A stretch of DNA of 64,000 nucleotides from Streptomyces phaeochromogenes (GCF_001418655.1 NZ_LIQZ01000010.1:1-64000); one strand, 5' to 3'; positions 14,030-23,994 are shown, numbered from the stretch's first letter. Notes: generated by a model from the letters alone, not told the origin. Program-made: numbers and translations.

Positions 14030-16432
14030 GTGGAGCGTTCACAGAGGCATGCCTCGCCGCATGAGGCGAACGAAATTCCCGACTCCGAGCGGCGGCCCGC
14101 GACGGCCGGCACCGCTCTCGAACTCCTGGTCCACGGCGTCGGCGGTACGACGCCCCAGGAGATGCTCAACGATCCGCGCACCGTCCGGATCACCGGCGAC
14201 GACACGGCCGCGGTCTTCCGCCGCGCCGACGACGTCGAAGCGGAGAAGGAGGCGGCGAAGCGGCTCGACCAGGCCCCGGGCAAACCGGTCCCCGAGGCGT
14301 ACGTCTGGTGCAACCTCACGTCCGGCAACGGCTCCCGCGCCCTGTGGCTGCTGCTCCTGCCGTTCATGGTGGTCAACCTCGCCCACTGGATGCGCCCCAC
14401 GGTCAGGGACAACCGGAAGCGCACGGTACGGCTCTACGGCCTGCTGGTCCGACTCGCCGGCCTGACCCTCACCGTGCTGCTGGTCGCCGCCGCCTGCGAG
14501 GTCGCCCTCGACCTGGCCGCCTGGCAGTGCGCGGGCACCGGCGGGTGCGCCCAGGAGCACTCCTGGCTGGGCTTCCTCTCCCCGGCCGGCCCCGACGCCG
14601 GCTGGTGGAGCCTGCCGGGCCGCCGACTCGCCCTCGCCGCCCTCGTGCCCGCCGCTCTCACCGTCCTCCTCTGGTATCTCTCGCACCGCACCTGGAGCGC
14701 GTACGAGTCCCAGCCGCCGATCGAGTACGGGTCCGAGTCCGACGACGAGACCGGCCGGGCCGGACTCGGCCGCCCGGGCTTCTGGTACGGACGCCGACTG
14801 GTCGCCCGGCTCCGCGCGGCGCACACCGCCGCGGGCCTGCTGACGATCGTCGCGGCGGTCGGCACCTCCGCCGCCCGCTACGACCGCGAGCCCGGCGGAC
14901 CGCCCGTCCTGGAGGCGCTCGGCCGGATCGTGGAGGCGTCGCTCGTGGTGGGCGGGGTCGTCGTGGTGTGGGTGGTCTGCCGCCGTGGCCGCAGCGAGCA
15001 CCGGCTCGACCGGCACCTCGACGCCGCCCTGGTGCGCTGGCTGCCCATCGGCTCGCTCGTCCTGCTCGCCCTCACCCTTGTGTACGCCGGCTGGTCGCGC
15101 CCCCAGTGGGTGTCGGGCGGCCAACTGCCCGGTGGCGCCGCGATCTTCGGCGGCATCGCACTCGTCCAGTGCCTGCTCGTGATCGTGCTCGGCGTGGTGG
15201 CCCACCTCCTGTACCGCGCCCACCCGGACCCCCGTACCGCGATGCGCGGTCTGGCCGGGCCCGCCGTCGCGATGCTGGCCTGCGCCCTGGGCGGCGTCAT
15301 GTCCGGCGGGGTGGCCCAGCGAGTCGCCGACTGGCTGGACGGCACCGGAGGAACGATCGAGGGCCCGCCCGTCCTGCTGACCTGGCAGGCCTCCGTCATC
15401 CCGTCGCTGCTCATCGTCCTGCTCGCCCTCGTCGGCTGGCTGGCCAGGCGCACCGTACAACTGCGCCGCATCGAGACGGCCGCGGTGGATCAGGACTACG
15501 AGGACGAGCCCGCCGACACCGGGCGCACCCACCGCATCGCCCGTATGCGCGCCATGGCCGCTCTCACCGACCGGGCGCCCCGGATCATCGGCATCACCTC
15601 CATCGTGACCCTGCTCCTGGGCGCGCTGGCCCTGGTGGGCGCGATGACCACCGACGAGACGCCCGGCGAGGCCGCGCACGGTACGTACGCCGTCGTGGAG
15701 GGAGCTGCGGAGGCCGCGCAGGCGCTCGGTTCCTGGCTGATCGGCGTCGGCTTCATACTGTTCGTCACCTGGGGACGCCGCGCCTACAAGGACCCCTCTG
15801 CCCGACGCACGATCGGCATCCTGTGGGACGTCGGTACGTTCTGGCCGCGCGCGGCACACCCCTTCGCGCCCCCTTGCTACGCCGAGCGCGCCGTGCCGGA
15901 CCTGACCTGGCGCATGGCGACCTGGACCAGTGCCACCGAGGGCCGGCGGCTCGTCCTCTCCGGTCACTCCCAGGGCAGCGTCCTCGCGGCGGCCGCGGCC
16001 TGGCAGCTCAAGCCTTCGGTGCGCAAGCGGGTCGCGCTGCTGACCTACGGCTCGCCACTGGAGCGGCTCTACGGGCGCTGGTTCCCGGCCCACTTCGGGC
16101 CCGACGCGCTCAGCGGGCTGCACCGCGAGGTCGACTGCTGGCGCAACCTGCACCGGGCCACCGACCCCATAGGCGGACCCATGCGCCTGCCCGGCGACTG
16201 CGGCCCCCAGGTCGACCGGGAGGCCCTGAAGGACCCTCTCGCGTACGGCCGCACCAAGGACCACCCGCTCCCCGCGCCGATCCTCGGCCACTCCGACTAC
16301 CAGGCGGACCCCGCTTTCGCCGAGGAGCGGGAGAAGCTGCTCGCACGGCTCAGGCCGGAGGTGCCGGGGCCACGGGAGGACAGCGGACCCGAGGAGTCCC
16401 AGGAGCCCCGGCTGGAGCCGACGCCCATGTGA
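14030..16432 (+). CDS. Multi-pass membrane protein with split alpha/beta-hydrolase motifs
   Basis: An 800-residue protein of unusual build. Residues 29-39 (ALELLVHGVGG) resemble the beta-strand and HG oxyanion segment of a lipase-type alpha/beta hydrolase. The nucleophile elbow GHSQGS is at residues 645-650, followed by LLTYGSPLERLY and a C-terminal histidine-rich stretch (DHPLPAPILGHSDY). Between them, residues ~108-600 hold about ten membrane helices (for example ALWLLLLPFMVVNL, LTLTVLLVAAACEVAL). This suggests a serine hydrolase interrupted by, or wrapped around, a membrane domain. Substrate unknown. The GTG at 14030 has GGGGGA about 9 bp upstream; a GTG at 13997 is an alternative. Confidence 0.75.
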   Translation: MERSQRHASPHEANEIPDSERRPATAGTALELLVHGVGGTTPQEMLNDPRTVRITGDDTAAVFRRADDVEAEKEAAKRLDQAPGKPVPEAYVWCNLTSGNGSRALWLLLLPFMVVNLAHWMRPTVRDNRKRTVRLYGLLVRLAGLTLTVLLVAAACEVALDLAAWQCAGTGGCAQEHSWLGFLSPAGPDAGWWSLPGRRLALAALVPAALTVLLWYLSHRTWSAYESQPPIEYGSESDDETGRAGLGRPGFWYGRRLVARLRAAHTAAGLLTIVAAVGTSAARYDREPGGPPVLEALGRIVEASLVVGGVVVVWVVCRRGRSEHRLDRHLDAALVRWLPIGSLVLLALTLVYAGWSRPQWVSGGQLPGGAAIFGGIALVQCLLVIVLGVVAHLLYRAHPDPRTAMRGLAGPAVAMLACALGGVMSGGVAQRVADWLDGTGGTIEGPPVLLTWQASVIPSLLIVLLALVGWLARRTVQLRRIETAAVDQDYEDEPADTGRTHRIARMRAMAALTDRAPRIIGITSIVTLLLGALALVGAMTTDETPGEAAHGTYAVVEGAAEAAQALGSWLIGVGFILFVTWGRRAYKDPSARRTIGILWDVGTFWPRAAHPFAPPCYAERAVPDLTWRMATWTSATEGRRLVLSGHSQGSVLAAAAAWQLKPSVRKRVALLTYGSPLERLYGRWFPAHFGPDALSGLHREVDCWRNLHRATDPIGGPMRLPGDCGPQVDREALKDPLAYGRTKDHPLPAPILGHSDYQADPAFAEEREKLLARLRPEVPGPREDSGPEESQEPRLEPTPM

Positions 16433-16448
16433 GGCTCGACGCCGAGGC

Positions 16449-16479
16449 GCGCATCGCCCGTGCGAGCCGGGCGATGCGC
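16449..16479. terminator. Bidirectional hairpin terminator
   Basis: Perfect 12-bp stem, GCGCATCGCCCG and CGGGCGATGCGC, with a 7-base loop, centred between the convergent stops at 16432 and 16486. There is no T run, as is common in Streptomyces. Confidence 0.75.
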
Positions 16480-16485
16480 AGGGCC

Positions 16486-18921
16486 TCAGGGCAGCTCCGG
16501 CAGGTCCTCCGCGTACAGGAGGGTGAGGTCGTCCTTGCTCGGCTCGGGGAGCTGGGCGACCCGCCCCGCGTGCCGCTCCACCATCGCCTCGAAGGTCTGC
16601 CGCGCCGTGCGGCCGTTGCCGAACGCGGGCCCCTTCGGGATCGCCGTGAAGTACTTGATCAGCGCCTCGCCCGCACCCGGCGCGATCCGGTACTCGTGCT
16701 CCTCGGCCTGCTGCTCCACGATCCGCAGCAACTCCTCGGGGTCGTAGTCGCCGAAGGTGATGGTCCGTGAGAACCGGGACGCCACACCGGGGTTGACGGT
16801 CAGGAAGCGCTCCATCTCGGCCGTGTAGCCCGCGACGATCACCACCACCGCCTCCCGGTGGTCCTCCATCAGCTTCACGAGCGTGTCGATGGCCTCGCGG
16901 CCGAAGTCGCGCCCCGAGTCCTCCGGCGAGAGCGCGTACGCCTCGTCGATGAACAGCACTCCGCCGCGGGCCCGGTCGAAGGCCTCCTGCGTACGGATGG
17001 CCGTGGAGCCGATGTGCTCGCCGACCAGGTCCACCCGGGACACCTCGACGAGATGCCCCTTCTCCAGGACCCCGAGCGAGGCGAGGATCTCGCCGTACAG
17101 TCGGCCGACCGTCGTCTTGCCGGTGCCGGGAGAGCCCGTGAAGACCAGATGGCGTCGCGCCGAGGCCGCCTTGAGACCCGCCTGCTGGCGACGGCGGCCC
17201 ACCTCGATCATGTCGGTGAGGGCCCGCACCTCGCGCTTGACGCTCTCCAGGCCCACCAGCGCGTCCAGTTCACCGAGCACGGCCGTCGACGAGCGCGCGG
17301 GCTGCTCGGGTTCCTGGGGAGCGACGAGCGGCTCCGGCTCGGTGACGCGCTGTCCCGGGATCGCTCCCAGCAGGCCGGGGGACTGGCTCGTGGTCTGTAC
17401 GGCGGTCTCCGGCACCGGGGGCCGCACACTCGCGCTCTCGTCGCTCGTGCAGTCCTCGACCACGGGGCCCGTGCCGGACGCCTGGTCGCCGCCCGCGTCC
17501 GCGAACTCGTAACCACCGCGCGCACACCGCTCCGTACGGCACTTCTTCAGCGTCGTACGGCAACCGTCGAGCACATGGAAGCCGTATCCCTCGCTGCCCG
17601 TGACCCGGCAGCCGTTGAAGGTGCCGCGCCCGCCCGCCGACACGTAGAAGCCGGCCTCCGCGGGCGAGGTGACCGTGCACCGCTCGATGGTGGGGTCGGC
17701 GCCCTTGGTGACGATCACGCCCGTCTGAGTGCCGTCCACGGTGCAGCCGTTCAGCGTGCCGCCGCTGCCGTGGTCACGGAACCAGGCGCCCGTCGCCGCG
17801 TCCCGGATCCGGCAGTCGTCGAGCTGCGCGGTCGCGCCGTCGCTCACCGACACGGCGGTGTTGCGGACCTGAGAGATGTCGCTGTCGACGACGTCCGCGC
17901 GCGAGCCGCGGTCCAGGACGAACAGGGCGTCCGGCACGTCGTGCACCCGGCACGAGTCGAGTACGACCGTCGCGCCGTCGCTGACCCACACCGCGGGGTA
18001 GTCGCCCGTACTGTCGTGGATCTCGCACTGGTTGGCGTCCACGCGCGTGCCCGGGTCCCAGACCGACAGGCCGTTGCGCCCGAACTGCCGCACGGTGGAA
18101 CGGGTCATGGTGAGGACCGAGCGGGACCGCAGGTCGACCGCGTTCTCCGGGATGTCGTGGATGCGGCAGTCGGCGAGGGTGAGGACGGCATCCGTGTCGA
18201 GCGTGATGCCGTCCGCGGTCGTACGGTGCACATCGCAGTCGGTCAGATGTGCCGTGGCCCGCGCGGTGACCTGTACTCCGCTGCCCCTGACCTCGTACAC
18301 CTCGCAGCCGATGGCCTCCAGTGCGGACTGCTCGCCGGTCGCCGACAGGCCCGCGCCAGAGGTGTGGTGGATCCGGCACCGCTCCAGACGCGGATGGGCG
18401 CCGCCGCGCACGGAGACGCCCGACTGGCCGGCCGCGACGACCTCGCACTCCTCGAACACCCCGCCCCCGCCGTCCAGTACGGCGATACCGACACCCGCGG
18501 GGTTGTCGACGGTGCAGCGCCGCACCGTCGGACGAGCGCCGCCGCGCACCTCGATACCGGCCGCGGACCTGGTGACGATCCGGATGTCCATCAGCTCCGG
18601 TGTGCCCTCCTCGACGAGCAGGGCGGGCGCGGCCGAGTCCTGGCCCTCCACGAGCAGGTCCTGGACCACGGCGGAGGCGCGCACGGTGAGCGGTACCCCG
18701 TCGACGGGAGCGATGCGCACGGAACCGGGGGAGCCCTCGGGGCCGCGCAGCGTCACCGCCCGCTGGACGACGAGGTTCTCCCGGTAGGTTCCGGCGGCGA
18801 CGGTGAGGACATCACCGTCGGCCGCGGCCTCCAGGGCGGCGGCGAGCGATGCGTACTCACCCGTGCGGCGCCGCCACCTCGACGTACCGGTGTGCGTCAC
18901 CTGGACCGTGCCCTGTGCCAT
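16486..18921 (-). CDS. Beta-helix repeat protein fused to AAA+ ATPase (CbbX/SpoVK type)
   Basis: An 811-residue fusion. Residues ~20-480 are a right-handed parallel beta-helix, seen as many ~23-residue rungs such as GIEVRGGARPTVRRCTV and GVIVTKGADPTIERCTV. A linker (~480-550) leads to an AAA+ domain: Walker A GSPGTGKTT near residue 595, Walker B GVLFIDEAYAL, sensor 1 VVVIVAGY, and arginine finger region NPGVASRFSRTI. The AAA part resembles CbbX/SpoVK and the EccA ATPase of type VII secretion. The helix may bind a polymer or partner that the ATPase remodels; this is inference. The start MAQGTVQVTHTG is at 18921; a GTG at 18978 is less likely. Confidence 0.87.
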   Translation of the reverse strand: MAQGTVQVTHTGTSRWRRRTGEYASLAAALEAAADGDVLTVAAGTYRENLVVQRAVTLRGPEGSPGSVRIAPVDGVPLTVRASAVVQDLLVEGQDSAAPALLVEEGTPELMDIRIVTRSAAGIEVRGGARPTVRRCTVDNPAGVGIAVLDGGGGVFEECEVVAAGQSGVSVRGGAHPRLERCRIHHTSGAGLSATGEQSALEAIGCEVYEVRGSGVQVTARATAHLTDCDVHRTTADGITLDTDAVLTLADCRIHDIPENAVDLRSRSVLTMTRSTVRQFGRNGLSVWDPGTRVDANQCEIHDSTGDYPAVWVSDGATVVLDSCRVHDVPDALFVLDRGSRADVVDSDISQVRNTAVSVSDGATAQLDDCRIRDAATGAWFRDHGSGGTLNGCTVDGTQTGVIVTKGADPTIERCTVTSPAEAGFYVSAGGRGTFNGCRVTGSEGYGFHVLDGCRTTLKKCRTERCARGGYEFADAGGDQASGTGPVVEDCTSDESASVRPPVPETAVQTTSQSPGLLGAIPGQRVTEPEPLVAPQEPEQPARSSTAVLGELDALVGLESVKREVRALTDMIEVGRRRQQAGLKAASARRHLVFTGSPGTGKTTVGRLYGEILASLGVLEKGHLVEVSRVDLVGEHIGSTAIRTQEAFDRARGGVLFIDEAYALSPEDSGRDFGREAIDTLVKLMEDHREAVVVIVAGYTAEMERFLTVNPGVASRFSRTITFGDYDPEELLRIVEQQAEEHEYRIAPGAGEALIKYFTAIPKGPAFGNGRTARQTFEAMVERHAGRVAQLPEPSKDDLTLLYAEDLPELP

Positions 18922-19098
18922 GGCGCTGCTGTGCCCCCACCTCGTCGTACGCGGGTCCTGAGAGGCTCTTCCCGACACCCGGCCGCGTCAACTCCGCGCA
19001 CGGGGAACGAGAACAGCCTCTCACGACGGTGCCGAACATCTCGGCCGGTCCACCGTAGCGTGCGCGGAGCCGGCCGGTTGACCGGAGCTGCGAGGCCG

Positions 19099-19704
19099 TC
19101 AGCTGCCCGTGCCCGTCCTGCCCCAGTCCGGGCCTGCCTGCGACCATGCCTGGTCCAGACGGTCGTACCTGCGCCGCACCATGCGCCACACCACCAGCCG
19201 CCGGGAACCCTCGACGAGCCCCGCGCAGGCGACGGCCGTGCCGAACCCGGCCAGGACCGCATGCGTCGCCGCCGTCGCGGTGTCCAGCGGACGGCTGACT
19301 ATTCGGCCGTGCAGGTCCGTCCAGACAGTGAAGTGGTCGCCGCGCCGCGGGGAGTTCAGGGCGGCCATGACCGTGTCCCGCCGCGCGGTGCCGTCGGGGG
19401 CCTTCCAGTCGGCGATGACACGGGTGTGCGAGTCACGCCCCGAGGACGTCTCCGGATCGGGGTCGAGCGGCGTGCGGTCCGCCTTCTTGACGACGGTCGC
19501 CACCACCGGATGGCGGTCCAGGCGCTGCTCGCGCACGGACTGCTGCAGGGCGTCCTCGGCGAGCCCGCCGATCAGGACACCGGCCAGGGGTGCCGCGACG
19601 AGGATCAGCAGCAGCGCCCCCAGCGCAAGCCACGCCTCGGCGAGATCCGTCGTACGCCGCAGCGGGTTGTGCCGCCAGCGCCAGAGTCCCCTGATGGCCC
19701 GCAA
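19099..19704 (-). CDS. Rv1733c-family membrane protein
   Basis: A 201-residue protein with two membrane helices, LAEAWLALGALLLILVAAPLAGVLIGGL (~21-48) and a second near residues 145-165, separated by an extracytoplasmic loop containing RVIADWKAPDGTARRDTV and GDHFTVWTD. The order basic N terminus, helix, ~95-residue loop, helix, basic tail ending RRYDRLDQAW is that of the actinobacterial Rv1733c family, which is conserved but without assigned function. The tail around PDWGRTGTGS may be disordered. A GGAAGGGGG ribosome site precedes the ATG. Confidence 0.8.
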   Translation of the reverse strand: MRAIRGLWRWRHNPLRRTTDLAEAWLALGALLLILVAAPLAGVLIGGLAEDALQQSVREQRLDRHPVVATVVKKADRTPLDPDPETSSGRDSHTRVIADWKAPDGTARRDTVMAALNSPRRGDHFTVWTDLHGRIVSRPLDTATAATHAVLAGFGTAVACAGLVEGSRRLVVWRMVRRRYDRLDQAWSQAGPDWGRTGTGS

Positions 19705-19878
19705 CGTTCCGACCCCCTTCCGCGTCGGTGATAACCCCCACCGGAGTCGTTCACGCGCGGTGCCGGCGAAGAGAGAGCGAAGTCACCCCTCGCGCCCGGC
19801 CTCTCATGAACTTCTCACACAGGCTCAACGGGCATGCCGGGCGTCGGTGTTCCCACGGCGAGGGCCTATTCGAGTTGC

Positions 19879-20703
19879 CTATTCGAGGAGCCTGACCGGA
19901 TCGCCCACGCGGACCGAGCCGGGGGACTCCGGCACGAGATTCTGCCCGAAGACGAGCTTGTCGCCGAATCGGCGGTGGCGGGCGAGGGTGCGCAGCGGCT
20001 CCCTGCCGCGCTCGGCGGTGCTCTGGTCGGTGGTGGTCACGACACAGCGCCCGCACATCTTCGCGACCCGGAAGGTGACCTCTCCGACGGCGATCCGGGA
20101 CCAGTCGTCCTCGGCCCAGGGAGCGGTCCCCTCGATCACGACGTTCGGCCGGAAGCGGTTCATGGGCAGCGGGCCCTCTCCGGGCCGGTCACCCCGCGCG
20201 ATCAGCGCGTTGAGGGCGTCGAGCGAGCCGAGCGTGGTGAGCAGCAGGGGATAGCCGTCGGCGAAACTGACCGTCTCGCCGGGCCGGGCGAACTCCGGGT
20301 CGATGGGCCTGCGCACGGCAGGGTCGTCGAGGTGTACGAGACGCACGCCGATGCCGAGATAGTCGCTGAACCAGGAGTGCGCCGAGGCGTCGGCGGCGAC
20401 CCCCTCCACCTTGTCGTTCCAGATCTCCACCGTCGTCGTGCCGGTCGGCTCGGGCACGCGGACGGCGAGTGGCTCGCGGCCGGGCGCGGACAGCAAAATG
20501 CCGCCGTCGGGCCCTTGCTCGACGGCGGACAACGCCATGCGCGGCTGTGGACGTTGGGTGACGACCTTGTCGTTCTTGTCGATCAGCACCCAGCGCCGGT
20601 CACCCGCCAGACCCCACGGCTCCACGACGGCCTCGCGCAGGGCGTGACCCCCGGCCGCCTTCAGCGGATAGACGTGAATCGAGTGCAGCACCGGCTTCGA
20701 CAT
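19879..20703 (-). CDS. MOSC-domain protein (YcbX-like)
   Basis: A 274-residue protein with an N-terminal MOSC beta-barrel domain (LHSIHVYPLKAAGG, LAGDRRWVLIDKNDKVVTQR) and a C-terminal MOSC domain (~120-270: NRFRPNVVIEG, AEDDWSRIAVGEVTFRV, KMCGRCVVTTTDQSTAERGREPLRTLARHR). The conserved cysteine in GRCVVTT is the expected molybdenum-cofactor ligand. YcbX-type proteins reduce N-hydroxylated compounds with a molybdopterin centre; that activity is inferred from family. The gene is intact and of normal length. Confidence 0.9.
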   Translation of the reverse strand: MSKPVLHSIHVYPLKAAGGHALREAVVEPWGLAGDRRWVLIDKNDKVVTQRPQPRMALSAVEQGPDGGILLSAPGREPLAVRVPEPTGTTTVEIWNDKVEGVAADASAHSWFSDYLGIGVRLVHLDDPAVRRPIDPEFARPGETVSFADGYPLLLTTLGSLDALNALIARGDRPGEGPLPMNRFRPNVVIEGTAPWAEDDWSRIAVGEVTFRVAKMCGRCVVTTTDQSTAERGREPLRTLARHRRFGDKLVFGQNLVPESPGSVRVGDPVRLLE

Positions 20704-20748
20704 GAGGTCATCGTGCCAGCGGACACGGACGACCTCGGCCGATTTTCC

Positions 20749-21183
20749 TCAGTAACCGCGGTACTGCTGATTGTTGTAGGGCTCCTGGTACGGGGCCGGG
20801 GCGGGACGCGGCGCGGCGGGACGCATCGCCTCGTAGCCCGTACCGCCCGCCATCGGACGCTGCGGCTGGGGAGCCTGCGGGCCCGGGTAGCCGCGCGGCG
20901 CACCGGCCTGCTGAGGGATGTACGGCGCGGCCTGTTGCAGCGGCGAGGGCTGTTGGGCCTGCGGGTAGGCGTACGACGGAGCCTGCTGGGAGGGCGCGGC
21001 AGGCAGTGCGGGCAGTGCTGACGGCAGCGCGGGCAGGTGACTGCCCGTGTCATAGGCCGCGGGGACCCGGATCGGGGCGATCTGCGGGGTTCCCCGCTCG
21101 GCCACGAGAGAGTCGTAGATCGGAGTGTCCGGGAAGGAGGCGGAGTAGTAACCGCCGCCATAGGTGGAGCGGGGGGAGGTCAT
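20749..21183 (-). CDS. Pro/Gln/Tyr-rich Streptomyces protein (DUF6643-like)
   Basis: A 144-residue low-complexity protein. The first ~45 residues are conserved-looking (MTSPRSTYGGGYYSASFPDT, LVAERGTPQIAPIRVPAAYD) and the rest is rich in Pro, Ala, Gln and Tyr with no predicted fold. I associate the start with the Streptomyces-specific DUF6643 family, with moderate confidence. No signal peptide or membrane helix is present, so it is probably cytoplasmic and disordered. It is divergent from the TerD-like gene with 294 bp between them. Confidence 0.7.
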   Translation of the reverse strand: MTSPRSTYGGGYYSASFPDTPIYDSLVAERGTPQIAPIRVPAAYDTGSHLPALPSALPALPAAPSQQAPSYAYPQAQQPSPLQQAAPYIPQQAGAPRGYPGPQAPQPQRPMAGGTGYEAMRPAAPRPAPAPYQEPYNNQQYRGY

Positions 21184-21477
21184 GGCACATAAGTTAAGCC
21201 CACGATGTGCTGGTTGGGGAGACCGATAAGAGGGTTGTTTTCCGTGTCGGCCGTGACGTGGGATCGTCAATGCGAGCGAACTTGGCGAAAAGGGGCGGCG
21301 GCCGGTACTCAGTTCATGTAAAAGCCGAGTTCCAGGCGGGTTACTCGTGGGTTGGCCGTTGATCTCCCGCACCGGGTGATGGGCGTTCGCCGCTCGGGGG
21401 ATTAGGTTGGCGCAGAACGGCTGAACGAGCCGGTTGAACTGAACCTGACGAGGCGCGGTCGTGCGCGGAGACACCCG

Positions 21478-22785
21478 ATGGGGGCGGACATGTCAATGCC
21501 TAAGGGATCGAACGTTCCGGTGCCGACGACGGGACTGCGAGTCGAGCTGGGATGGCAGGCGGGCCCGGGCGTGCCGGACGCCGATGCCTCGGCTCTGCTA
21601 CTGGCTTCCGGGAAGGTCCGCTCCGACGGGGACTTCGTCTTCTACAACCAGGCGAACCACTCCTCCGGCGCGGTGCGGCACGAGGGCAAGCAGAATGCCG
21701 GCGGCCAGGTGAACGACACGTTGTTCGTCGACCTCGCGCGCGTGGAGCCCGCGATCGAGACGGTGGTACTCGCCGCGTCCTCCGACGGCGGCACGTTCGG
21801 GCAGGTGCCCGGGCTCTACATCCGGGTCGTCGACGCACAGCAGGGCACGGAGATCGCGCGGTTCGACAGCGAGGGCGCGAGTGTCGAGACGGCCTTCGTG
21901 CTCGGGGAGTTCTACCGCCGCCAGGGCGCCTGGAAGTTCCGTGCGGTGGGGCAGGGCTACAGCAGCGGTCTCGCTGGACTGGCCACCGACTTCGGGATCT
22001 CGGTGGACGAACCGCAGCAGGCGGCGCCGGCTCCCGTGGCCCCGCCCGCTCCCGTGGCGCCGCCGGTCACCGTCCCGCCGGTCACGGCCGCGCCGGTGAC
22101 ACCGCCGCCCGCCCCACCCGCACCGCCCGCTCCTCCCACGGCCCCGGTACGCCTGACCAAGGTCACGCTCACCAAGGAGGCCCCGTCCGTCTCGCTGACC
22201 AAGCAGGGCGGCACCTCCGGTGTGATGCGAGTGAACCTCAACTGGCAGGTGCGCAAGCAGTTCTCGGGGTGGCAGGCCAAGCTGGGCCGGGCCGTCGCCA
22301 TGCACGCGGACCTCGACCTCGACCTGTGCGCCCTGTACGAGCTCTCCGACGGCAGCAAGGGTGTCGTCCAGGCCCTGGGCAACGCCTTCGGGGCACTGCA
22401 TCAGCCGCCGTTCATCCATCTCGACGGCGACGACCGCACCGGGGCCTCGACGAGCGGCGAGAACCTCAGCATCAACCTCGACCACACACGCAACTTCCGC
22501 CGCATTCTCATCTTCGTGACCATCTACGAAGGGGCACGTTCCTTCGCGGACCTGGACGCGACGGTCACCCTGCAGCCGCTGCACGGGGCGCCCGTCGACT
22601 TCTCGCTCGGCGAGTGCACCGTCCCCTCGACGGTGTGCGCGCTCGCCCTCATCACCAACACCGGCAGCGACCTCGTCGTCCAGCGCGAGGCCCGCTTCCT
22701 CGTCCCCGATCGCGGAGTGAGCCCGCAGCGCACCGTCGACTACGCGTACGGGTGGGGCATGAACTGGACGCCCGGCAGGAAGTGA
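21478..22785 (+). CDS. TerD-family protein with second TerA-like domain
   Basis: A 435-residue protein with two TerD-superfamily halves. Residues ~10-185 are TerD-like, with the Ca-binding region [22 protein letters not shown] split by the usual acidic/Gly residues and the strand [19 protein letters not shown] Pro/Ala/Val linker (~188-225) joins a second half opening [20 protein letters not shown], a pattern of TerA-like proteins. Tellurite-resistance family proteins act in Ca-dependent stress responses at the membrane in Streptomyces. GGAG about 8 bp before the ATG at 21478 supports this start; ATGs at 21490 and 21496 are alternatives. Confidence 0.85.
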   Translation: MGADMSMPKGSNVPVPTTGLRVELGWQAGPGVPDADASALLLASGKVRSDGDFVFYNQANHSSGAVRHEGKQNAGGQVNDTLFVDLARVEPAIETVVLAASSDGGTFGQVPGLYIRVVDAQQGTEIARFDSEGASVETAFVLGEFYRRQGAWKFRAVGQGYSSGLAGLATDFGISVDEPQQAAPAPVAPPAPVAPPVTVPPVTAAPVTPPPAPPAPPAPPTAPVRLTKVTLTKEAPSVSLTKQGGTSGVMRVNLNWQVRKQFSGWQAKLGRAVAMHADLDLDLCALYELSDGSKGVVQALGNAFGALHQPPFIHLDGDDRTGASTSGENLSINLDHTRNFRRILIFVTIYEGARSFADLDATVTLQPLHGAPVDFSLGECTVPSTVCALALITNTGSDLVVQREARFLVPDRGVSPQRTVDYAYGWGMNWTPGRK

Positions 22786-22818
22786 CCGGCGGGAGCCGTC
22801 CGGGCCGGGCATGACAGT

Positions 22819-23994
22819 TCAGGGCTGCTCGGGCGCCGCGTCGGGGCGGGCGTAGGTGCGGCCCTTCCAGGCCGCACCGCGCCCCCTGTAGTGCTGCACC
22901 GCGGAATCCACCGTCATGAGGAGGTACAGGAGCGCGGTGACCGGGAGCGACGGGGCGATCCAGAGCGGCTGGCGGTAGTACCGGAGCATCGGCAGGTACG
23001 TCATGGTCATCAGCAGCCACGCCAGCCCGCCCGCCACCGCCGCAGCGGAGTTGCCGGCCGCGAGGCCCACGCACAGCGCCACGGGCGGCACCAGGTAGAC
23101 GACGGCGAGACCGGCCACCGTCCCGGCCAGCACCAGCGGGTTGTGCCGCAGCTGGGCGTACGCGCTGCGGGAGACCATCCGCCACAGATCGTGCAGCCGC
23201 GGGTAGGGGCGCACGCTGTCGACGTGTTCCGCGAGCCCCAGCCAGATGTGCCCTCCGGAGCCCTTCACCGCCCGCGCCACCGCGACGTCGTCGATCACCG
23301 CGTGCCGGACGGCGTCCGGGATCCTCGCCCGCTCGGCGGCCTCGGTACGCAGCAGGACACAGCCGCCCGCCGCGGCCGCGGTCCGCGACCCCTTCACGGC
23401 GATCCACCGGAACGGATACAGCTGGGCGAAGAAGTACACGAACGCGGGCACCACGAGCCGCTCCCAGACGCTCTCCACCCGCAGCCGGGCCATCTGGGAC
23501 ACGAGATCGAAGCCCCCGCCACGGGCCGCGGCCACCAACTCCCGCAGGCTGTCCGGCGCGTGCGCGATGTCGGCGTCCGTCAGCAGCAGATACTCGGGTG
23601 CACGCGCGCGTGCCAGACCGATGCCGTGGCGCACCGCCCAGAGCTTGCCGGTCCAGCCCGCGGGCGGCTCCCCGGGCGAGCCGACGGTGAGTGGCAGCCC
23701 GCCGTGCCGCCGAGCCAGTTCACGGGCCAGCTCCCCGGTGCCGTCCGAACTGCCGTCGTCCACGAGGAAGATCTCGGCCCGTCCCGGATAGTCCTGCGCG
23801 AGGAGCGAGGGCAGGCTGTCCGGCAGCACGGCGGCCTCGTCCCGCGCCGGTACGACGACACACACGGACGGCCAGTCGTCCGGCTCCCGGCGCGGCGGCA
23901 GCCGCATGTCCGTACGCCAGAAGAAGCCCTGGCCCAGGAGCAGCCACAGCCAGGCGGCGAGTGATCCGACGGCGGTCCACACAAGGGCGCTCAC
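22819..23994 (-). CDS. HpnB-like family 2 glycosyltransferase
   Basis: A 391-residue membrane glycosyltransferase. An N-terminal helix (SALVWTAVGSLAAWLWLLL) precedes a GT2 catalytic domain: VCVVVPARDEAAVLPDSLPSLLAQDYPG, EIFLVDDGSSDGTGELA and the metal-binding LLLTDADIAH. Three or more helices (~285-375) close the protein. The pattern GWTGKLWAVRHGIG and the length match HpnB, associated with hopanoid biosynthesis loci. No hopanoid genes are adjacent, so the acceptor is uncertain. The start is a GTG 58 bp from the divergent racemase gene. Confidence 0.82.
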   Translation of the reverse strand: MSALVWTAVGSLAAWLWLLLGQGFFWRTDMRLPPRREPDDWPSVCVVVPARDEAAVLPDSLPSLLAQDYPGRAEIFLVDDGSSDGTGELARELARRHGGLPLTVGSPGEPPAGWTGKLWAVRHGIGLARARAPEYLLLTDADIAHAPDSLRELVAAARGGGFDLVSQMARLRVESVWERLVVPAFVYFFAQLYPFRWIAVKGSRTAAAAGGCVLLRTEAAERARIPDAVRHAVIDDVAVARAVKGSGGHIWLGLAEHVDSVRPYPRLHDLWRMVSRSAYAQLRHNPLVLAGTVAGLAVVYLVPPVALCVGLAAGNSAAAVAGGLAWLLMTMTYLPMLRYYRQPLWIAPSLPVTALLYLLMTVDSAVQHYRGRGAAWKGRTYARPDAAPEQP

